Positions 1-9,071 are shown, numbered from the stretch's first letter. The stretch: 64,000 nt of DNA from Aquibium carbonis (GCF_003970795.1 NZ_RWKW01000090.1:1-64000), one strand, 5' to 3'. The notes: a model not told the origin generated them from the letters alone. Numbers and translations: made by a program.

Positions 1-613
1 GCGACAGCGCCGGCACGTTGCGTGCGCCCGGCATGTGGCCGCCGCGCATGCCCGCCCGCGGCTCGGGATCGACGCCCTCGAACCGGCCGGACGGGCGCGC
101 ATCCGCCACCTGGGCGCTGCCGGTCGCCACGATGGCCACCATCTCGTCGAGCGAGGCCACGCGCGCCTCGTCGAAATCGGTCTCGAACAGGCAGGCGGCG
201 ATCCGCGTCGGCTTGTCGGTCACGAAACGGCCCTCCGCCGTCCAGCGATCGATGCCGCCCTCGAGAATCCGCACGTCCCTTGCCCCCATGATCCTGAACA
301 TCCACCAGACGCGTGGGGCCGAAAACAGGCCCGGCCCGTCATAGACGATGATGGTGTCGTCCTGCGAAATGCCCATCGACCCCGCGAAGGTGGCAAAGAC
401 CTCCGGCGACGGCAGCGTGTGCGGCAGGGTGGACCCCGGCTGCACCACCGTATCGTGATCGAAGAAGACGGCGCGCGGAATGTGGCCCGCCTCGTACTCC
501 GCCTTGGCGTTCCGGCCCTGTGCCGGCAGATACCAGGAGCCGTCCACCACCGACAGGCCGGGGTCGTTCAGGTGCTTTGCCAGCCACTCGGTCGAGACGA
601 AGAAATCACTCAT
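1..613 (-). CDS. sseA: 3-mercaptopyruvate sulfurtransferase, N-terminal part (cut by window edge)
   Basis: Two-domain rhodanese family enzyme that transfers sulfur from 3-mercaptopyruvate to thiol or cyanide acceptors. About 204 residues are visible: the whole first rhodanese domain, with VVDGSWYLP near residue 22 and VYDGPGLFSAPRVWW near 90, and the start of the second domain (VADARPDGRFEG). The catalytic cysteine loop of the second domain lies outside the window. The ATG at 613 follows a GAGGAGG ribosome binding site. The patatin gene lies upstream on the same strand, 143 bp away, so the two could be cotranscribed. SseA is preferred over thiosulfate sulfurtransferase on overall sequence style; these cannot be separated without the active-site loop. 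Confidence 0.88.
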   Translation of the reverse strand, partial: MSDFFVSTEWLAKHLNDPGLSVVDGSWYLPAQGRNAKAEYEAGHIPRAVFFDHDTVVQPGSTLPHTLPSPEVFATFAGSMGISQDDTIIVYDGPGLFSAPRVWWMFRIMGARDVRILEGGIDRWTAEGRFVTDKPTRIAACLFETDFDEARVASLDEMVAIVATGSAQVADARPSGRFEGVDPEPRAGMRGGHMPGARNVPALS

Positions 614-756
614 GATCGGCGGGCCTCCTCACAGGCAAGACGGGCTTGGACGTGCCGTCAGGTCTCGCATGTTCGCCGCCGGTCGGAAAGATGCAAAGCG
701 GCACCACGGTTCCCGTCCCGTCGGCATCGGCGCCAGGCCTCCCGTGCATTCCCTGC

Positions 757-1950
757 CTATTGCCCTCGCCCCGCATCGAACACCTGCACGCCGGGCCGTG
801 AGGGATCGCGGTCCCGCCAGGCCTTGTCGGCCAGCATCTTGCCGACGTCGCGGCGACCGTTCTCCCACAAGGTCTCGACGGTGAGGCGGGAGAACTCGTA
901 GTCCTTGGACTGGGTCTGCCAGTGCTCGCGGCGGTTGATCAGGTGGACGATGGAGACCGGCGTTTCGCGCGCCTTGTCCATCAGGAAGCGGAAATCCGCA
1001 TCGTCGCGCAGTTCCGGAGGCAGCTTGCGGCACAGGCGGGCGAGTGCGGCGCGCACGTCGGTCAATTCGCGCTCCATGTCGGTGTTCATGCGGGTGCGGC
1101 TGGAGTAGCGGATTTCCTTCTCGCGCTGCGCCACGTCGGCCAGCGTCCGCGGAACCGGCCCGCGGGCGGAAAAGAGGTCGACCTGGAAGATGCACATCGG
1201 CTCGGCCGAGCGGTGCTCCTCCATCACGTAGTGCAGCGGCGTGTTGGAGACGATGCCACCGTCCCAGTAGAGGCGACCGTCGATCTCCACCGGCGGAAAG
1301 CCCGGCGGCAGCGCACCGCTGGCCATGATGTGGACCGGGGACAGCCGGGTCTCGGCCGAATCGAAATAGGCGAAGTTGCCGGTTTCGACGTCGACCGCGC
1401 CGACCGAAAGCCGGGTATCGCCCTGCGCGATCAGGGAGAAGTCGACGAGATCCTCGAGGGTGCGCGCCAGCGGCTCGGTGTCGTAGTGGCTGGTGGCGGC
1501 CGGCCCGCCGGGCGCCCGCAGCGCGGCCGGCGGAAAGCGGGGGGCAAAGAAGCCTGGAATGCCGAACATGGCGCCGAAGGCGGCGGCGAAGTCCGAATAG
1601 GCCTGCCGGCCGGCATCGCCTGGCAGCGACTGGTCGATGGGCAGCACCGAGGACACCCGCTCCCAGAAGGCACGCAGTTTTTCCACGCGCTGCGACGGCG
1701 CGTTGCCGGCGATGATGGCGGCGTTGATGGCGCCGATCGAGATGCCGGCCACCCAGTCGGGCGCGAGACCGGCGGCCGAAAGCTCGGCATAGGCGCCGGC
1801 CTGATAGGCACCGAGCGAGCCTCCGCCCTGGAGCACGAGAACCTTGCGCTCGGAAGGCCTGCTGCCACGCTTCGAGCCTCGGCGCGCCGGCCCGGCCGCG
1901 GTTGCGGACGGGTCGCCGGCGCTGTCGGTTTCGTCGAGAGAAGCGGTCAT
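757..1950 (-). CDS. Patatin-like phospholipase family protein
   Basis: Serine lipid acyl hydrolase of the patatin family, 397 residues. The oxyanion motif GGGSLGAY is at about residue 42, the nucleophile elbow GISIG puts the catalytic serine at about 71, and the DGG motif of the catalytic dyad is at about 230. The substrate is unknown; the family cleaves phospholipid or triacylglycerol esters. The basic, low-complexity first 35 residues carry no clear signal peptide. I chose the ATG at 1950 because GGAGAC lies 8 to 12 bases upstream; the frame is open for 20 further codons but without a site. It is divergent from btaA, so two lipid-active genes flank the same promoter region. Confidence 0.85.
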   Translation of the reverse strand: MTASLDETDSAGDPSATAAGPARRGSKRGSRPSERKVLVLQGGGSLGAYQAGAYAELSAAGLAPDWVAGISIGAINAAIIAGNAPSQRVEKLRAFWERVSSVLPIDQSLPGDAGRQAYSDFAAAFGAMFGIPGFFAPRFPPAALRAPGGPAATSHYDTEPLARTLEDLVDFSLIAQGDTRLSVGAVDVETGNFAYFDSAETRLSPVHIMASGALPPGFPPVEIDGRLYWDGGIVSNTPLHYVMEEHRSAEPMCIFQVDLFSARGPVPRTLADVAQREKEIRYSSRTRMNTDMERELTDVRAALARLCRKLPPELRDDADFRFLMDKARETPVSIVHLINRREHWQTQSKDYEFSRLTVETLWENGRRDVGKMLADKAWRDRDPSRPGVQVFDAGRGQ

Positions 1951-2111
1951 GGGCGGTCTCCGGCCGTGGGGCGTCCTTCCCGATATAGGAACCATGACGC
2001 GCTGCACCATGGCCCGACGGTGAATTCGAAGCAGCCCGCGAACCGCCCGACGGCAATGACGGGCCGATCAACCGATCATGACGACGTGGAACGGGGCCTC
2101 CTCCCTCCTCC

Positions 2112-2129
2112 CTGTCACGGCCCTGTCAT
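2112..2129 (+). promoter_or_regulatory. Pho box (PhoB binding site) upstream of btaA
   Basis: Two direct 7-base repeats, CTGTCAC and CTGTCAT, are separated by exactly 4 bases. The known Pho box consensus is CTGTCAT-N4-CTGTCAT, so only one base differs. It lies 49 bases before the btaA start. Betaine lipids replace phospholipids under phosphate starvation in Sinorhizobium under PhoB control, so position and function agree. The box also overlaps an in-frame ATG at 2128, which argues against that codon as the btaA start. Confidence 0.85.
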
Positions 2130-2178
2130 GCCGCTCGATTACCCGCAGCGGAACGCCACCCGCGACGGATTCGCCATC

Positions 2179-3417
2179 ATGACCGACCTGTCCGCCGACA
2201 TTGCGCTCACCGCCCGACGCCATATCAAGACGGCCGTCTACCAGAACGGTCCCTTCTCGAAGGCCGGCCTGTCGGAACGGTTTTTCGCCCTGCTGTTTTC
2301 CGGCCTCGTCTATCCGCAGATCTGGGAGGATCCCGAGATCGACATGGAGGCGATGGCGCTCGACAAGGGCCACCGGGTCGTCACCATCGCGTCGGGCGGC
2401 TGCAACGTCCTGTCGTACCTCACGCGCGAACCGGCCAGCATCGACGCCGTCGATCTCAACCGCGCCCATGTGGCGCTGAACCGCCTGAAGCTCGAAGCGG
2501 CCAGGCGCCTGCCCTCGCAAGAGGATTATTTCCGCTTCTTCGGCGCCGCTCGGGTCGGCCACAACGCACAGGCCTATGACCGGTTCATCGCGCCGCATCT
2601 CGACCGCGAGGCGCGTCGCTACTGGGAAGCGCGCGATCTTCTCGGCCGACGCCGCATCACCGTCTTCGACCGCGACTTCTACCGCACCGGCCTGCTTGGC
2701 CTGTGCATCTCGATGGCCCATGGCGTGGCGCGCCTGCATGGCGTCGATCCCCGGGAAATCATGGAGGCGAAGGACCTGCGCGCGCAGCGCATCTTCTTTG
2801 CCGAGCATCTGGCGCCGCTTTTTCGCCGCCGCCTCATCCGCTGGGCGGCCTCCAACAAGGCCTCGCTGTTCGGGCTCGGCATCCCGCCGGCGCAATACGA
2901 CGCGCTGGCCGGCGAGGAAACGATGGCCGACGTGCTGGTCGAGCGCGTGCGCAAGCTCGCCTGCGACTTTCCGCTGAAGTCGAACTATTTCGCCTGGCAG
3001 GCCTTCGCCCGCCGCTATCCGCAGCCCGGCGAGGCCGCGCTGCCACCCTATCTCGAAAGCCGGCATTTCCACGCGGTGCGCGCGGGATCGCAGAGCGTGT
3101 CGGTGCATCAGGCGAACTTCACCGAGCTTCTGGCGCGGAAGCCCGCCGCTTCCGTCGACCGCTACGTGCTTCTGGACGCACAGGACTGGATGAACGACGG
3201 CCAGTTGAACGCGCTGTGGGCCGAGATCACACGCACTGCCGCGCCCGGCGCCCGCGTGATCTTCCGCACCGCCGCGATGCCGACGCTGCTGCCCGGACGC
3301 GTGTCGGACGGGACGCTGTCGCACTGGACCTATGCGGCAGACGCCTCGGCCGAGTTCACCGCTCGCGACCGCTCGGCGATCTATGGCGGTTTCCATCTCT
3401 ACGTGAAGCGGGGCTGA
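2179..3417 (+). CDS. btaA: S-adenosylmethionine:diacylglycerol 3-amino-3-carboxypropyl transferase BtaA
   Basis: First enzyme of diacylglyceryl-trimethylhomoserine (DGTS) betaine lipid synthesis: it moves the aminocarboxypropyl group of S-adenosylmethionine onto diacylglycerol. The 412-residue protein has the BtaA/DUF3419 hallmarks: KTAVYQNGPFSKAG and FSGLVYPQIWEDPEID in the first 55 residues, the cofactor-binding VVTIASGGCNVLSYL near 67-81, and a C-terminal YVLLDAQDWMND region. The ATG at 2179 is chosen because the upstream in-frame ATG at 2128 overlaps the Pho box and lacks a ribosome binding site. btaB follows after 3 bases. Expression is expected to rise when phosphate is scarce. Confidence 0.93.
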   Translation: MTDLSADIALTARRHIKTAVYQNGPFSKAGLSERFFALLFSGLVYPQIWEDPEIDMEAMALDKGHRVVTIASGGCNVLSYLTREPASIDAVDLNRAHVALNRLKLEAARRLPSQEDYFRFFGAARVGHNAQAYDRFIAPHLDREARRYWEARDLLGRRRITVFDRDFYRTGLLGLCISMAHGVARLHGVDPREIMEAKDLRAQRIFFAEHLAPLFRRRLIRWAASNKASLFGLGIPPAQYDALAGEETMADVLVERVRKLACDFPLKSNYFAWQAFARRYPQPGEAALPPYLESRHFHAVRAGSQSVSVHQANFTELLARKPAASVDRYVLLDAQDWMNDGQLNALWAEITRTAAPGARVIFRTAAMPTLLPGRVSDGTLSHWTYAADASAEFTARDRSAIYGGFHLYVKRG

Positions 3418-3420
3418 AGC

Positions 3421-4092
3421 ATGGAGCGCGCGGCGCCCGATCATGCGGAGCTGATGGACGGGGTCTACCGCGTCCAGCGGCACTTCTACGACGCCACGCG
3501 CAAATACTACCTGCTTGGCCGCGACAGGATGATCGACGGCCTCGACGTGCCCAACCGCGGCACCGTGCTCGAGCTCGGCTGCGGCACCGGGCGCAACCTG
3601 GTGCTCGCCGCGCGACGCTATCCGCGGGCGCAGTTCTTCGGGCTCGACATCTCGTCCGAAATGCTGGCCACCGCCAGGACCGCCATCGACCGCGCGGGCC
3701 TCGCCGGCCGCGTCGCGCTGGCGCGCGCCGACGCCACCCGCTTCGAGGCGCGCGACCTGTTCGACACCGGCCGTTTCGACCGCGTCTTCATCTCCTATGC
3801 GCTGTCGATGATCCCCGGCTGGGAGCGCACGATCGCGCTGGGGATCGACGCGCTGGCACCCGGCGGATCGCTGCACATCGTCGACTTCGGCGGCCAGGAA
3901 CGCCTGCCGACCTGGTTCCGCGCCGGGCTGCGGACCTGGCTGGCAAAATTCCATGTCAGCCCGCGCGACGAACTGCACGCCGTTCTTTGCGGGGACTGCG
4001 AGCGAACCGGCGCAAACCTTTCATTCGAGCCGCTCTTTCGCGGCTACGCGGTCCACGCCGTCGTCCGCGCCCGGGCTATTCCAGCGCACTGA
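3421..4092 (+). CDS. btaB: Diacylglycerylhomoserine N-methyltransferase BtaB
   Basis: Second enzyme of betaine lipid synthesis; it methylates the amino group of diacylglycerylhomoserine three times with S-adenosylmethionine to give DGTS. The 223-residue class I methyltransferase has motif I VLELGCGTGRNL at about 50-61, the acidic GLDIS near 76 and FISYALSMIPGW near 122, the sequence seen in bacterial BtaB. It starts 3 bases after btaA stops, so the two are one operon. Its last 17 bases overlap the 3' end of the convergent serine hydrolase gene. The start ATG directly follows btaA and is unambiguous. Confidence 0.92.
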   Translation: MERAAPDHAELMDGVYRVQRHFYDATRKYYLLGRDRMIDGLDVPNRGTVLELGCGTGRNLVLAARRYPRAQFFGLDISSEMLATARTAIDRAGLAGRVALARADATRFEARDLFDTGRFDRVFISYALSMIPGWERTIALGIDALAPGGSLHIVDFGGQERLPTWFRAGLRTWLAKFHVSPRDELHAVLCGDCERTGANLSFEPLFRGYAVHAVVRARAIPAH

Positions 4093-5458
4093 CGACGGCC
4101 TCGACGAGGCCTTGCGACTTCCAGCCGAGCTTCGAGGGCGTAAGCCCCATGCGCAGCACGACGATGCCCCTCGACGGGATCATCGCCATCGACTGGCCGT
4201 CATGGCCGAGCGCCCAGACGGCGTCTTCGGGCAGATCGAAACCGGCATCGGGATGCTGTCCCTCCGGGGTTCCGGCCTCGGGTCCGTGCAGCCAGAGCTG
4301 GCCGTTGCCGTAGTCTCCGTTCGAGGCCGAAGCGGGTTGGCGCATCCATTCGAGGAAGCCTGCCGGCACCAGCCGCCGGCCGCCGATCGACCCGTCGCCC
4401 AGCATGAACAGGCCGAAGCGGGCCCAGTCGCGTGCCGTTGCATAGAGGTAGGAGGAGCCGACGAAGGTGCCGGCCGCGTCGGTTTCGAGCACGGCGCTTT
4501 CCATGCCGAGCGGATCGAACAGGGCCTCGCGCGGCCAGTCCATCGCCGCCTGCGGCTCGCCGAGCGTGTCCTGCCAGAGGCGTGACAGAAGGACGGCCGT
4601 CCCGCTCGAATAGTTGAAGATCGTTCCCGGGGGTCCGGCCAGCGGCTTCGACGCGGCAAAGCCTGCCATGTCCGGCTCCAGATAGAGCATGCGGGTGACG
4701 TCGGTGACGTCGCCATAGTCTTCGTTGAACACGAGGCCGCTCTGCATGCCCATCAGGTCCGCGACGGTGATGCGCGCGCGCCCGTCGGACCAGCCGGGAA
4801 ACAGGCCGGCCTGGTCGAGCGACAGCTGGCCCTCCGCGACCAGCGTGCCGACGATCACGGCGTTGACGGTCTTGGTCATCGACCAGCCGAGCGATGGAGA
4901 ACTCGCGTCGAACCCCTCCCCGTAGCGCTCGCCGACGATGCGCCCGTCCTTCACGACGACGACCGCGCGCATGCCCGGCCCGACCAGCGCCTCGTTTTCG
5001 AGGATGGCGCGGATGCCCTCCGCCTGCGTTGGCTCCACCATGTCGCCCGAAGGCCACGGCCCACGACGCACGGCGTTGCTTCCCGGCGTGGCGGACAGGT
5101 CGGCCAGCGAAGCCCTGTCGCCGGACGGCACCGATGCGCAGCCGAGCCCAGCCCGGTCGACGGCCAGCCCGGGCCCGAACAGGCCGAGCAGTGCGGCCCG
5201 GGCCGTTCCGGCGGAGGGATCCACGTCGACCGAAAGATAGCCGAGGATGGGATGGCCGGGCGCCTGGACGTCGATCGCCAGCACCTCCCGGGAATCGCGG
5301 CCCGCCACGAAAACGTTGGAGCAGACCATCTTGGCGGTGTAGCCGCTGGCCACCCGGATCAGGTCCGGCGGCGCCAGATAGAGCCATCCCGCAAGGCCCG
5401 CCACCGCCACGACGACGAGGATGACCAGCCATTTGACGATGAATCCGAGAATGCGCAT
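4076..5458 (-). CDS. Membrane-anchored serine hydrolase (class C beta-lactamase/DD-peptidase fold)
   Basis: A 460-residue protein of the penicillin-binding-protein-like beta-lactamase family. One N-terminal membrane anchor spans about residues 7-28 (VKWLVILVVVAVAGLAGWLY), leaving the catalytic domain in the periplasm. SMTK (Ser-x-x-Lys) near residue 190, YSS in FNYSSGTAV where YxN is usual, and GHDGQ near the C-terminus form the active site. Family members include esterases, D-aminopeptidases and 6-aminohexanoate-type hydrolases; the substrate is not predictable here. An alternative ATG at 5500 would add 14 residues before the membrane segment. It is convergent with btaB and divergent from the lysozyme gene. 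Confidence 0.8.
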   Translation of the reverse strand: MRILGFIVKWLVILVVVAVAGLAGWLYLAPPDLIRVASGYTAKMVCSNVFVAGRDSREVLAIDVQAPGHPILGYLSVDVDPSAGTARAALLGLFGPGLAVDRAGLGCASVPSGDRASLADLSATPGSNAVRRGPWPSGDMVEPTQAEGIRAILENEALVGPGMRAVVVVKDGRIVGERYGEGFDASSPSLGWSMTKTVNAVIVGTLVAEGQLSLDQAGLFPGWSDGRARITVADLMGMQSGLVFNEDYGDVTDVTRMLYLEPDMAGFAASKPLAGPPGTIFNYSSGTAVLLSRLWQDTLGEPQAAMDWPREALFDPLGMESAVLETDAAGTFVGSSYLYATARDWARFGLFMLGDGSIGGRRLVPAGFLEWMRQPASASNGDYGNGQLWLHGPEAGTPEGQHPDAGFDLPEDAVWALGHDGQSMAMIPSRGIVVLRMGLTPSKLGWKSQGLVEAVVSALE

Positions 5459-5677
5459 GCGATGCGACGCCCCTGTCCGCCTGATACCGTCGGCGGCCAT
5501 CGAAATGCCGCCATCACCCGCTGTCTGGCCGGCACAATCGGGCGGGCTTGCCTGAAACGCAATCACCAATTCGTGGTCTGCCGTTGCCACGCACGGCCGT
5601 GACCGGACCGGCATGCTGGGCTATCCACGAAGCGATACGTCGGCTTGCGATTCGGGGCGGGACGAAAGGACGATGAC

Positions 5678-6481
5678 ATGCGCCGATGGGCGGCGGCGAC
5701 ATTGATGGTGATCCTGGCGGGATGCACCTCGAGCGGGATCAGCTTTTCGGACCTGGCGCCAAGCGCCGGACCGACCTCGGCGGTGATGGTGACGAACCCG
5801 CGCTTCGGCGACCGCGACCCGCACCCCTGGGACGGCAAGGCGCCCTGGCAATATCCGGTGCATGGCACGGACGTGTCGAAGTATCAGGGGACGATCGACT
5901 GGGAGACGGCGCGCAAGAGCGGCATCTCGTTTGCCTTCATCAAGGCGACCGAGGGGGGCGACCGTCTCGACGACTTCTTCCACCGAAACTGGAACGCCGC
6001 GAGGCTCGCCGGCGTGCCGCGCGGCGCCTATCACTTCTTCTACTTCTGTCGGCCGGCGATCGAGCAGGCGCAATGGTTCATCCGCCACGTGCCACGCGAC
6101 AAGGGCGCGATGCCGCCCGTGCTCGACATGGAATGGAACCATCTGTCGCCCTCGTGCAAGCTGCGCCCGCCGGCCGCGACGGTGCGGGCCGAGATGAAGG
6201 TCTTCCTCGACGCGGTCGAGAAGCACTACGGCAAGAAGCCGATCATCTACACGTCGATCGACTTCTGGGAAGACAACAATCTGGCGACGTTCAAGGGCTA
6301 TGACTGGTGGCTGCGCTCGGTGGCCGGCCATCCCGAAAAACGCTATGGCCGCCAGGATTTCCTGTTCTGGCAATACACGGGAACCGGCATCGTGCCGGGC
6401 ATCCGCGGCGATGCCGACATCAACGTCTTTTCCGGCAGCCCAGCCGCCTGGCAACGGTGGCTGAAGGCCAACGCGAGTTGA
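5678..6481 (+). CDS. GH25 lysozyme-like lipoprotein
   Basis: Glycoside hydrolase family 25 enzyme, 267 residues, predicted to cleave peptidoglycan N-acetylmuramic acid linkages in the cell envelope. A lipoprotein signal with lipobox LAGC puts the lipidated cysteine near residue 16. The mature part opens with HGTDVSKYQG (the first catalytic Asp of GH25) near 66 and carries VLDMEWN (the DxE pair) near 149-155. FLFWQYTGTG followed by DINVF near the end is the usual GH25 tail. AAGGA precedes the ATG at 5678; an earlier in-frame ATG at 5645 would bury the signal peptide. Whether it acts in wall remodelling or against other cells is not shown by the sequence. Confidence 0.88.
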   Translation: MRRWAAATLMVILAGCTSSGISFSDLAPSAGPTSAVMVTNPRFGDRDPHPWDGKAPWQYPVHGTDVSKYQGTIDWETARKSGISFAFIKATEGGDRLDDFFHRNWNAARLAGVPRGAYHFFYFCRPAIEQAQWFIRHVPRDKGAMPPVLDMEWNHLSPSCKLRPPAATVRAEMKVFLDAVEKHYGKKPIIYTSIDFWEDNNLATFKGYDWWLRSVAGHPEKRYGRQDFLFWQYTGTGIVPGIRGDADINVFSGSPAAWQRWLKANAS

Positions 6482-6493
6482 CGGACGAACCGC

Positions 6494-6754
6494 TCAGACC
6501 CGGTCGAAGCGATCCTTGTCGCCGGGCAGCAGCATCAGCGCGGTGGCCAGGAACGCGAAGCCGAAGGTGACGCCGAACGACATTCCGAGAATGAACAGCG
6601 CCACCATCCACTGGCGCGAATGCCAGACCAGCTCGCCGAAACCGCCGACGTTGAACCAGATCAGCCCGGCGGCCACCAGCCAGCCGATCAGGATGCCGGT
6701 CACCGAGTTGACGACGACGAAGCGGATCAGCTTGGGGATACGCGGCGCGGCCAT
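6494..6754 (-). CDS. Small two-helix membrane protein coupled to the PLP decarboxylase
   Basis: An 86-residue protein with two predicted transmembrane helices (about residues 13-34 and 47-72) and a charged tail ending DKDRFDRV. No catalytic motif is visible and I do not recognise the family by name. Its ATG begins 2 bases after the stop of the decarboxylase gene, without a strong ribosome binding site, which suggests translational coupling and a related role, for example membrane tethering or polyamine export. It is convergent with the lysozyme gene, 12 bases away. Confidence 0.7.
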   Translation of the reverse strand: MAAPRIPKLIRFVVVNSVTGILIGWLVAAGLIWFNVGGFGELVWHSRQWMVALFILGMSFGVTFGFAFLATALMLLPGDKDRFDRV

Positions 6755-6756
6755 GA

Positions 6757-7980
6757 TCAGGAACCCGCCATGGTCTCGAGGCTGGCGAAGCCCTCGGGCG
6801 CGCTGCCTTCGTCGAACGGCGTCGATACCTCGACGAATGTATCGGGATAGAAGCCGTTGAAGCGGGAACGCAGCGACAGCGAATAGGCACCGATGTGGCC
6901 GATCTCGATCCAGTCGCCGGTGTCGATCGTCTCCGGCAGCCAGAACGGCCGCGACAGGATATCGACCGAATCGCAGGTCGCGCCGCAGACCTTGAACGGC
7001 ACGATGGTCTTTTCGTCGCCGTTGCGGCTGCGGATCGCGGGATCCGGGATGAAGCGCGCCGGCAGCGTGATCTTGCCGGTCCAGCTGTCGGACAGCGACG
7101 ACCAGATGCCGTCGTTGATGTAGATGCGCCGGCCCTTGCGCAAGAGCACCCGCACGATCAGCGAGAAGGCGTGGGCGCAGATGACGCGGCCCGGCTCGGC
7201 CACCAGCGGCATGTCGCCGAAGCCCCATTCGACGATATCGCCGCGCAGACGCGACATCAGCTGTCCGAGCGAGGGCATTTCCGGCGCCTTGCGGTTCGGG
7301 TCGTGCCCGTATTCGGCCGGAAAGCCGCCGCCGACATCGAGGCCGGCGAGCGGCACGCCGGCGCGGTTGCGCACCCAGTCGGCGGTGCGCAGCGCCCGTT
7401 CATAGGTGTCGGGATCGGTGATCTGGCTGCCGACATGGAAACAGATGCCGACCTTGTAGCCGTTGCGGTGCAGCCGCTGAAGCAGTTCGACCGCGTGCGC
7501 CGGCCCGGCGCCAAACTTCTTCGACAGTTCATAGGCGGCGCTTCCCTTTGTCTGGATGCGCACGAACACGGTCAAGGTGCCCGGGTCGATGTCGAGCGCC
7601 TGAACCACGCGGGCGAGCTTGGTGACCTCGTCCTCGTGATCGACCGCGATCACCCGGATGCCGTAGGTTTCCAGCGCCAGCCGGATGTCCGACTGCGCCT
7701 TGACGGGGTGCATGTAGAGCATCTCGGCCTGGGGCGCGACGGCGCGGACGGCTTCGAACTCGGCCGGCGAGGCGACGTCGAAGGCCGAGACGCCGGCCTC
7801 GGCCAGCGCCTTCAGCACCATCGGCTCGCCATTGGTCTTGACCGCATAGGCGGTCTTGCCCGGGAACATCTCCATGAAACGCCGGGCATCGGCCTTCAGC
7901 ACCTCGGGCCGAAAGCAGTAGACCGGCACGTCCGGCCGCATCGTCAGCGCGGCGTCGCGCGCGTTCTCGAACTTCTGCAT
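6757..7980 (-). CDS. Type III PLP-dependent decarboxylase (ornithine/lysine decarboxylase-like)
   Basis: Fold type III enzyme of the Orn/DAP/Arg decarboxylase 2 family, 407 residues, cytoplasmic. AYAVKTN places the PLP lysine at about residue 48; HVGSQ (His about 182), DVGGGFP near 215 and AEPGR near 261 bind the cofactor; CGATCDSVDIL near 332 holds the second-subunit catalytic Cys336 and substrate-contacting Asp340. Together these fit ornithine or lysine decarboxylase, making putrescine or cadaverine, better than the longer DAP decarboxylase LysA. GGGAG lies before the ATG at 7980. The small membrane gene follows after 2 bases. Substrate choice between ornithine and lysine is not settled by the motifs. 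Confidence 0.85.
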   Translation of the reverse strand: MQKFENARDAALTMRPDVPVYCFRPEVLKADARRFMEMFPGKTAYAVKTNGEPMVLKALAEAGVSAFDVASPAEFEAVRAVAPQAEMLYMHPVKAQSDIRLALETYGIRVIAVDHEDEVTKLARVVQALDIDPGTLTVFVRIQTKGSAAYELSKKFGAGPAHAVELLQRLHRNGYKVGICFHVGSQITDPDTYERALRTADWVRNRAGVPLAGLDVGGGFPAEYGHDPNRKAPEMPSLGQLMSRLRGDIVEWGFGDMPLVAEPGRVICAHAFSLIVRVLLRKGRRIYINDGIWSSLSDSWTGKITLPARFIPDPAIRSRNGDEKTIVPFKVCGATCDSVDILSRPFWLPETIDTGDWIEIGHIGAYSLSLRSRFNGFYPDTFVEVSTPFDEGSAPEGFASLETMAGS

Positions 7981-8141
7981 CGGGCACTCCCGTTCCGGCG
8001 CAATTCGAACCCGGCGACCGACCGCAAAGCCCGTGCTGGAACAACGGTGTCCATGACACGGAAATCGGGTGGTCGCGGCCCCTGCCATGTCCTATCCCAG
8101 CAGCGGGACGAACACGAGACACGATCCGCAGGAAAGCCGAC

Positions 8142-9071
8142 ATGAGACAGAAGACCACGGCCGCGCCGATGACTGCGGCTGTCTGGGCGCAGCTTCTGCT
8201 CCTCGGGGCGATCTGGGGCGGGACCTTCGTCATGGGCCGTATCGCGGTCCTGGAGATCGCGCCGATCACGCTCGTGCTGCTGCGGGTGGGCATCGCCGCC
8301 GCAGCCCTGCATCTGTGGCTGTTTGCCACCGGGCGCACCTTTGCGCCAGCCTTGCGGATGGCGGGACCGCTGTTCCTGCTCGCCCTGTTCAACAACGTGA
8401 TCCCGTTCTCGCTGATCTTCATGGGACAGACCGAGCTCGGCGCGGGCCTCGCCTCGATCCTGAACGCCACCACGCCGTTCTGGACGGCGATCGTCGCAAG
8501 CGCCTTCCTGCCGGACGAACGCCTGACGGTGAACAAGCTGGCCGGCGTGCTGATCGGCATCCTCGGCACCGCCGTCATGGTCGGGCCGGGCGTGCTCGCC
8601 AGCCTCGGCGGGCCGGTCTGGGCGAAGCTGCTCGTCCTCGGCGCCGCGCTCTCCTATGCCTTCGCCTTCATCCTGGCGAAGCGCCTCAGCGGCCTCGCGC
8701 CACCGATCGTGGCGACCGGCCAGTTGACGGCGGCGACCGTCATCATGCTGCCGCTGGCGCTGCTGGTCGACGGGGGCTCGGGCACCGCCGACGCTTCGCC
8801 GAAGGCCTGGGCCGCCGTCCTGGGCATCGCACTGCTCGCCACCGCCGTGGCCTACATCCTGTACTTCCGGATCATCGCGTCGGCTGGCGCCAGTAACGCG
8901 TCGCTGGTCACGCTGATCGTGCCCGCCAGCGCCGTCCTGCTCGGCATCGTCTTCCTCGGCGAACGCCTGGAACTCTTCGAACTGGCCGGACTCGCCCTGA
9001 TCGCAGGTGGCCTCGTCGTGATCGACGGACGCCTTTTCAAGCGCCGCCGGGACGATGCTGCAGCGCAATAG
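8142..9071 (+). CDS. EamA/DMT family transporter
   Basis: Drug/metabolite-superfamily exporter of 309 residues with two EamA repeats and about ten transmembrane helices. AIWGGTFVMGR in the first helix and FLGERLELFELAGLALIAGGL in the last repeat are typical. Substrates in this family are amino acids, purines or other small metabolites; nothing here narrows the choice. AGGAAA lies before the ATG at 8142. It is divergent from the decarboxylase gene across a 161 bp promoter region, so a polyamine or amino acid export role is possible but only an inference. Confidence 0.85.
   Translation: MRQKTTAAPMTAAVWAQLLLLGAIWGGTFVMGRIAVLEIAPITLVLLRVGIAAAALHLWLFATGRTFAPALRMAGPLFLLALFNNVIPFSLIFMGQTELGAGLASILNATTPFWTAIVASAFLPDERLTVNKLAGVLIGILGTAVMVGPGVLASLGGPVWAKLLVLGAALSYAFAFILAKRLSGLAPPIVATGQLTAATVIMLPLALLVDGGSGTADASPKAWAAVLGIALLATAVAYILYFRIIASAGASNASLVTLIVPASAVLLGIVFLGERLELFELAGLALIAGGLVVIDGRLFKRRRDDAAAQ

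Noticed and set aside
2128-2130. ATG at 2128 as btaA start
   Set aside because: It overlaps the Pho box and has no ribosome binding site.
922-3417. 831-codon open frame extending leftwards from btaA
   Set aside because: The part before 2179 is antisense to the patatin gene and has no homology-like motifs; it is open only because of high GC content.
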